A stretch of DNA of 64,000 nucleotides from Diplonema papillatum (taxonomy: Eukaryota; Euglenozoa; Diplonemea; Diplonemida; Diplonemidae): assembly GCA_030068145.1 (NCBI GenBank), contig JAPJBO010000151.1, positions 186,001 to 250,000 of the forward strand, in the 5' to 3' direction. The stretch's first letter is position 1; every line of letters starts with the position of its first letter. Shown here piece by piece: positions 59,966-64,000 of this stretch. The position numbers and the translations under genes were made by a program. Under the pieces are notes generated by a model. That model was not told the origin of the DNA and made no database searches. It saw only the letters and a program-made list of their open reading frames with translations.

Positions 59966-60018
59966 AGAGGAAGCAAAAGTCGCAACAAGGTTGCTGTAGG
60001 TAAACCTGCAGCAGGATC
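59966..60018 (+). rRNA. Small-subunit rRNA 3' end fragment
   Basis: AGAGGAAGCAAAAGTCGCAA then CAAGGTTGCTGTAGGTAAAC and CTGCAGCAGGATC follow the universal 18S 3' end (AAGTCGTAACAAGGTTTCCGTAGG type) with scattered substitutions, including in the highly conserved part. It is therefore a degenerate fragment. Confidence 0.7.
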
Positions 60019-60138
60019 TATTCTGAATGGAATGAGGAAACGACTTTAACAGATTGGAAACCGAGGATTCAAACATGGTCATGAAGGAAATCGAAAATCC
60101 CGAGCAATCGGAAAGGCAAACAAGGTGGACAGTGCCGT

Positions 60139-60200
60139 GATGCTACCACTGGATGAATTATGGCTGAACGCCGCTGAGCCAGAACCCAGTCTAGAGGAAT
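60139..60200 (+). rRNA. Degenerate large-subunit rRNA 3' fragment
   Basis: GATGCTACCACTGGATGAAT, TATGGCTGAACGCCGCTGAG and CCAGAACCC parallel the LSU segment GCTACCA-x-x-x-GGATTATGGCTGAACGCCTCTAAG. Only 120 bp separate it from the SSU end, far less than a true rDNA unit. Confidence 0.55.
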
Positions 60201-60449
60201 GCGTGAGTTACTCAGGGCACATCGGATTTCGGATTTATCGGTCTGCGACTAGCTTTGACGAACGGCAACTTCCAAATTCACATCTAGATCCCGTGTCTCC
60301 GACCGAGCACACTTTGCCAGAATATTTCTGCCCGAGCCCTCTTCCACATGACCCTCCCGTTGGGGTCCTACCGTGTGCGAGGCACGCGGGCAGCGGCGCA
60401 TCACAGCAGGCAGACTTTGCCAAAATAGCGCCCTTCCTTTGGCTCTCGT

Positions 60450-60655
60450 GGCATGGGTGGTCCTGGCCGTGACGAGCTACGAACAGCCGCCTGACAAACC
60501 AGACTCACACCGCTGTCCTGTCTGCAGACGCTCAGGTTTGATGATGTGTGTGTCCGTGGCAAAGGACCGAAACACGGTGCAGATGATGCGACCAGCGCGG
60601 GGCGTTGAGTGCACAACCATTCCGAGCACGTTCTTGCAATCCCCTCCTTCGGCTT
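60450..60655 (+). repeat. Dispersed CTACGAACAGCCGCC family, copy 3
   Basis: GTGACGAGCTACGAACAGCC to CGTTCTTGCAATCCC; over 85 percent identical to copy 2. Confidence 0.85.
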
Positions 60656-61315
60656 CCTACTGGATGCAAGCTATGCGGATAGCGGCGAAACGGCAACCGA
60701 AGGGGAACAGACGATGCCCGGCCCGAAACCGTCTTTGCTCGTTACCGTCAAGCGGATAGACGTCAACCAGGCTAAAATCTAGCCAAAACGGACTTTTTCA
60801 CTACGAAAAGAATTGCTGCCTCACCAAGCCAAACGGAGACTTCAACGAACCGACCGCTTAGCGCAAGAAACGAACCAATGCGCCCAAGCTCTAACGGACT
60901 ACCCCGCCTCGCATGTCGATCGAAGACTTTGAAACACCGATTTCTTAACGCAAGAAACCTTCTGAAGCACACACGCACAAACCGCATGCGTCTGTGCATG
61001 CCCCAGGCGGCAACGGCACCCGTCAGGCACACTCCACTACTACTCGTCCCTCGTCTTTCGTACTAGCCTGCTTGGTCATTAGTTGCTCCGCGCCAGCATT
61101 CCATCAGCTGTTTCCTTGCTTCACAGCGTTCGTTCTTTTCCTTTTTCCGGATTCTACGAGGGGCGTGATATGCTGGGGTGGGGATCCTTCGGGGGACGGA
61201 TGCAGCGTGGGAGGTTGCTCTCCATACGGCATTCAGCTCAAGACTGTCTTCGTCTTGCGGTGTTTGCTGCTACATGAGGTTTCGGCCCCGCGCAACAGCT
61301 GAATGAATGCCTTTG
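60656..61315. other. Spacer
   Basis: 60831-60950 carries two diverged copies of the GAAACxxAC ... CGCAAGAAAC segment related to the core of the foldback at 41288-41502. No gene recognised. Confidence 0.35.
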
Positions 61316-61925
61316 GGCATGTCGCAAGCCCTCTCTGTGCAATGGGCCTGACCCGCCCAGCTGTTCCATCCGTGCAAGCCCTCTCTGTGCAATGAGCCTG
61401 ACCTGCCTGGCTGTTCCATCCGTGCAAGTACCCCTCATGGCCAGATGTCTTTGGGCACCATCCAAAGATGTCGCAAGCCCTCTCTGTGCAATGGGCCTCA
61501 CCTGCCTAGCTGTTCCATCCGTGCAAGTACCCCTCATGGCCAGCAGGGCCCCGTTGCAACAGCTGGATGTCTTTTGGGCACCATCCAAAGATGTCGCAAG
61601 CCCTCTCTGTGCAATGGGCCTGACCTGCCTAGCTGTTCCATCCGCGCAAGTACCCCTCATGGCCAGATGTCTTTGGGCACCATCCAAAGATGTCGCAAGC
61701 CCTCTCTGTGCAATGGGCCTGACCTGCCTAGCTGTTCCATCCGTGCAAGTACCCCTCATGGCCAGCAGGGCCCCGTTGCAACAGCTGGATGTCTTTTGGG
61801 CACCATCCAAAGATGTCGCAAGCCCTCTCTGTGCAATGGGCCTCACCTGCCTAGCTGTTCCATCCGTGCAACTACCCCCTCATGGCCAGCAGGGCCCCGT
61901 TGCAACAGCTGGATGTCTTCAAGTC
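61316..61925 (+). repeat. Higher-order tandem repeat
   Basis: GATGTCGCAAGCCCTCTCTG, GCAATGGGCCTGACCTGCCT, AGCTGTTCCATCC and CATGGCCAG form the base unit. Alternate units carry an extra CAGGGCCCCGTTGCAACAGC. Several frames on both strands stay open (for example LTCLAVPSVQVPLMA) because the unit lengths are multiples of three. Probably not coding. Confidence 0.9.
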
Positions 61926-62060
61926 GTCAAGCATTGTGCAATGCTATCGACTGTTCCCCTGTGCGTGTGGGTGTCTGCGTGTGTCTTGAGGCGTGCTATG
62001 TTGTCGTTATTACGATTTATCCCGCATGTAAAAAGATTCCCGTTGCTTGAGTGTGTGTGC
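61926..62060 (+). repeat. Segment repeated upstream of each CFAP57 copy, copy 1
   Basis: CATTGTGCAATGCT, CCCCTGTG, AGGCGTGCT, TTATCCCGCATG and GATTCCCGTTGCTTGA recur at 63108-63405 and in part at 62080-62395 and 62565-62590. Confidence 0.75.
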
Positions 62061-62129
62061 CTGTCTGTGTGTGTGGGTGTCTGCGTGTCTGAAGGCGTGC
62101 TGTGTGTTGAATTGTCAGTTTTTCGGTTA

Positions 62130-62356
62130 CCTAGCCCCCCCCGTGCATAAGATGGATAGCCAAACCCCCTTGATTAAGATGGATAACGGGCGAGAATGCC
62201 AATCCATCTTAAACACGGGGGTGAGGTACCCCTGTGCAAAGTGACTACACTGTAGTCTACAGTGCCCCCGTGTTTAAGATGGATACCCCCCTTGAATAAG
62301 ATGGATACCGCCAAAACCCGAGTTTTTTATCCATCTTATGCACGGGGGGGGCTAGG
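62130..62356. mobile_element. TA-flanked MITE with perfect termini
   Basis: Ends CCTAGCCCCCCCCGTGCATA and its perfect inverse, continuing to AGATGGATA (29 bp). TA flanks at 62128-62129 and 62357-62358. Four inner AAGATGGATA copies. The neighbouring copies of the host repeat show the uninterrupted site (TTTATCCCG near 62017; GGTTGATTCCG near 63368), which supports insertion into TA. Confidence 0.92.
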
Positions 62357-62639
62357 TATCCCGTATTTAATAGGGTTCCTGTTGCTTGAGGGAGAAAACG
62401 GAAAAAAAAAAGAAAAAGTAATGAAAAGTGCATGCGAGCGGATCAGTTACCAAGAGCCCAGCGGAAAGGCTGCGGAGTGGGCATCCTGGCTCAAGCATGA
62501 ATTAAAGTCTAGCCCGATACAGTAGAGCTTCCTATCCAACCCCCCCCCCCCCCCCCCCCCGCATTTAGTAACATTCCCGTTGCTTGACAGGAAAAAGGGG
62601 AAAAAACACAAACAGAGAAATAGTGGGAAAGTACGAACG

Positions 62640-63371
62640 ATGTCCGGGCCGGAAGGCACGGACGAGGCCGTCCTGCTGCCTCTGAGCCCCGGCGCTGGGG
62701 ACGATGGAGGAGAAGCGAAGGACAGGCAGCCGCCGATCTCGCTCAGCTACTACGCCTCGCTCGGGTTCACCGGCACCGGCGAGGGCTGCGTGGAGCACGT
62801 CGCCGACGGCAGCGTCGCCTTCCTCGTCGGCCGGCACGTCGCGCTCTACAACTACGAGACGCAGCGGCACCGGTTCCTGCTCAAACCGGCGAAAACGACC
62901 GAAATCGTCACGTTTTCGGTCTCGAAGAACCGCAAGTACATCGCCCTGGCCGAGCGAGTCGCCGACAAGGGGACGACGGCGTCCGAAGTGTCCATCTGGC
63001 ACATCGACCCGAAGGCGCAGGACAGCAGCCCGGTGCGGATGGTCAACCCTTCGAGCCTGCCGCCCGCGAAGCGCATCCGGACCCGTTCGCGTACTTCAGC
63101 AAGACCGGCATTGTGCAATGCTGACGACTGCTGCCCCTGTGTGTCTATATCCCTGTGTGTCTATATCCCTGTGTGTCTATATCCCTGTGTGTCTATATCC
63201 CTGTGTGTCTATATCCCTGTGTGTCTATATCCCTGTGTGTCTATATCCCTGTGTGTCTATATCCCTGTGTGTCTATATCCCTGTGTGTCTATATCCCTGT
63301 GTGTCTATATCCCTGTGTGTCTATATCCCTGTGTGCCTGTTGAGGCGTGCTGTTGTCGTTGTTTCGGTTGA
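62640..63371 (+). pseudogene. CFAP57: Truncated CFAP57-like 5' copy with minisatellite tail
   Basis: From the ATG at 62640 it is almost identical to the copy at 63460 for about 430 bp (MSGPEGTDEAVLLPLSPGAG). A 4-base deletion near 63080 (GATC) shifts the frame before PFAYFSK, and the remainder runs into the 16-bp minisatellite. The peptide then becomes a CVSISLCVYIPVCLYP repeat to 63371. Probably a partial tandem duplicate, not functional. Confidence 0.75.
63137..63338 (+). repeat. 16-bp minisatellite, about 12 copies
   Basis: CTGTGTGTCTATATCC repeated with almost no variation. Confidence 0.97.
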
Positions 63372-63459
63372 TTCCGCATTGGATGAGATTCCCGTTGCTT
63401 GACAGGAACAAAGAAAAAAAAACACAAAACCCCAGAGAAATAGTAGGGAAATACGAACG

Positions 63460-64000
63460 ATGTCCGGGCCGGAAGGCACGGACGAGGCCGTCCTGCTGCC
63501 TCTGAGCCCCGGCGCTGGGGACGATGGAGGAGAAGCGAAGGACAGGCAGCCGCCGATCTCGCTCAGCTACTACGCCTCGCTCGGGGTCACCGGCACCGGC
63601 GAGGGCTGCGTGGAGCACGTCGCCGACGGCAGCGTCGCCTTCCTCGTCGGCCGGCACGTCGCGCTCTACAACTACGAGACGCAGCGGCACCGGTTCCTGC
63701 TCAAACCGGCGAAAACGACCGAAATCGTCACGTTTTCGGTCTCGAAGAACCGCAAGTACATCGCCCTGGCCGAGCGAGTCGCCGACAAGGGGACGACAGC
63801 GTCCGAAGTGTCCATCTGGCACATCGACCCGAAGGCGCAGGACAGCAGCCCGGTGCAGATGGCCGACGCTTCGAGCCTGCCGCCCGCGAAGCGCATCCGG
63901 ACGATCCCGTTCGCGTACCTCAGCAAAAACGCCGTCGTGTCCGTGAACTTCTCGGCGGACAACCGGGTCCTGGCCTCCCTCACCACCACCCCGGACCCCT
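63460..64000 (+). CDS. CFAP57: CFAP57 (WDR65)-like ciliary WD-repeat protein, 5' part
   Basis: ATG at 63460; open to the window edge (180 residues). SLSYYASLGVTGTGEGCVEH, VAFLVGRHVALYNYETQRHR, TTEIVTFSVSKNRKYIALAE, SEVSIWHI and VVSVNFSADNRVLASLTTTP follow the N-terminal beta-propeller start of CFAP57/WDR65, where an ALSISPNRRYLAISE-type strand is diagnostic. CFAP57 is an axonemal protein of inner-arm dyneins. It is incomplete at the right edge. The start is supported by the identical start of the upstream copy. Confidence 0.75.
   Translation, partial: MSGPEGTDEAVLLPLSPGAGDDGGEAKDRQPPISLSYYASLGVTGTGEGCVEHVADGSVAFLVGRHVALYNYETQRHRFLLKPAKTTEIVTFSVSKNRKYIALAERVADKGTTASEVSIWHIDPKAQDSSPVQMADASSLPPAKRIRTIPFAYLSKNAVVSVNFSADNRVLASLTTTPDP

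Noticed and set aside
61238..62150. Long ORFs on both strands (202-252 residues)
   Set aside because: They lie in a tandem repeat with unit lengths divisible by three; several frames are open at once.
63137..63338. Repeat-coded CVSISLCVYIPVCLYP peptide as a membrane protein
   Set aside because: The frame stays open only because the 16-bp unit lacks stops in every frame on plus; it follows a frameshifted gene copy.
1..64000. Dinoflagellate spliced-leader donor (CCGTAGCCATTTTGG type)
   Set aside because: No match seen on either strand.

Overview
This window reads as nuclear DNA of a GC-rich, intron-containing protist. A non-LTR retrotransposon, a MAP3K-type kinase, a ciliary CFAP57-like gene, an ER rhomboid/UBA protein and an EF-hand protein all look eukaryotic. 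Exons with GT/AG borders, long low-complexity proteins and dense decayed mobile DNA would fit an alveolate or related microalga, for example a chromerid or dinoflagellate relative. That placement is inference. There are no prokaryotic operons, Shine-Dalgarno signals or CRISPR arrays.

Layout. 1-273: minus-strand reverse transcriptase (RT) remnant. 274-835: T-rich and 30-bp tandem repeats. 879-7057: a nearly complete non-LTR element with a small Cys-rich ORF, an AlkB-like 2OG-Fe(II) oxygenase ORF cut off after its HxD region, a 2A-like ribosome-skipping motif, and an ORF2 with APE endonuclease, RT, CCHC knuckle and a threefold Cys/His module. 7367-7831: tyrosine-recombinase-like fragment. 9079-10113: UBAC2-like gene. 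11573-12045: TA-flanked MITE. 12246-13996: EF-hand and coiled-coil coding. 15347-15459: 113-bp palindrome. 17507-18678, 18902-19847 and 23222-24852: three DNA elements whose inverted termini are built from iterated 20-30 bp units; the last carries the N-terminal part of a Mutator-like transposase. 20001-22200: small split genes. 28114-30184: second, mosaic and broken copy of the retrotransposon. 31036-38005: satellite, decayed retroelement pieces and a 320-bp repeat in three copies. 38343-41502: small split genes and foldback elements. 42180-53163: two very long proline/serine-rich ORFs, the second a MAP3K-like kinase. 53170-61920: repeats, LSU and SSU rRNA fragments, a split gene with an rRNA fragment in its inferred intron, and a USP-like fragment. 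61930-64000: tandem copies of a CFAP57-like 5' end, with a minisatellite and a TA-flanked MITE whose empty site is preserved in a neighbouring copy.

How parts relate. Most of the window is mobile or repeat DNA. The Cys/His module of the retrotransposon recurs in a different setting at 17594-18010. The iterated-terminus elements look like parallel families sharing one design, one with a 9-bp target duplication. Genes likely to be functional are the UBAC2-like gene, the EF-hand gene, the MAP3K gene, the 1688-aa ORF, the second CFAP57 copy and several short spliced genes. Splice models come from GT/AG borders and reading frame only.
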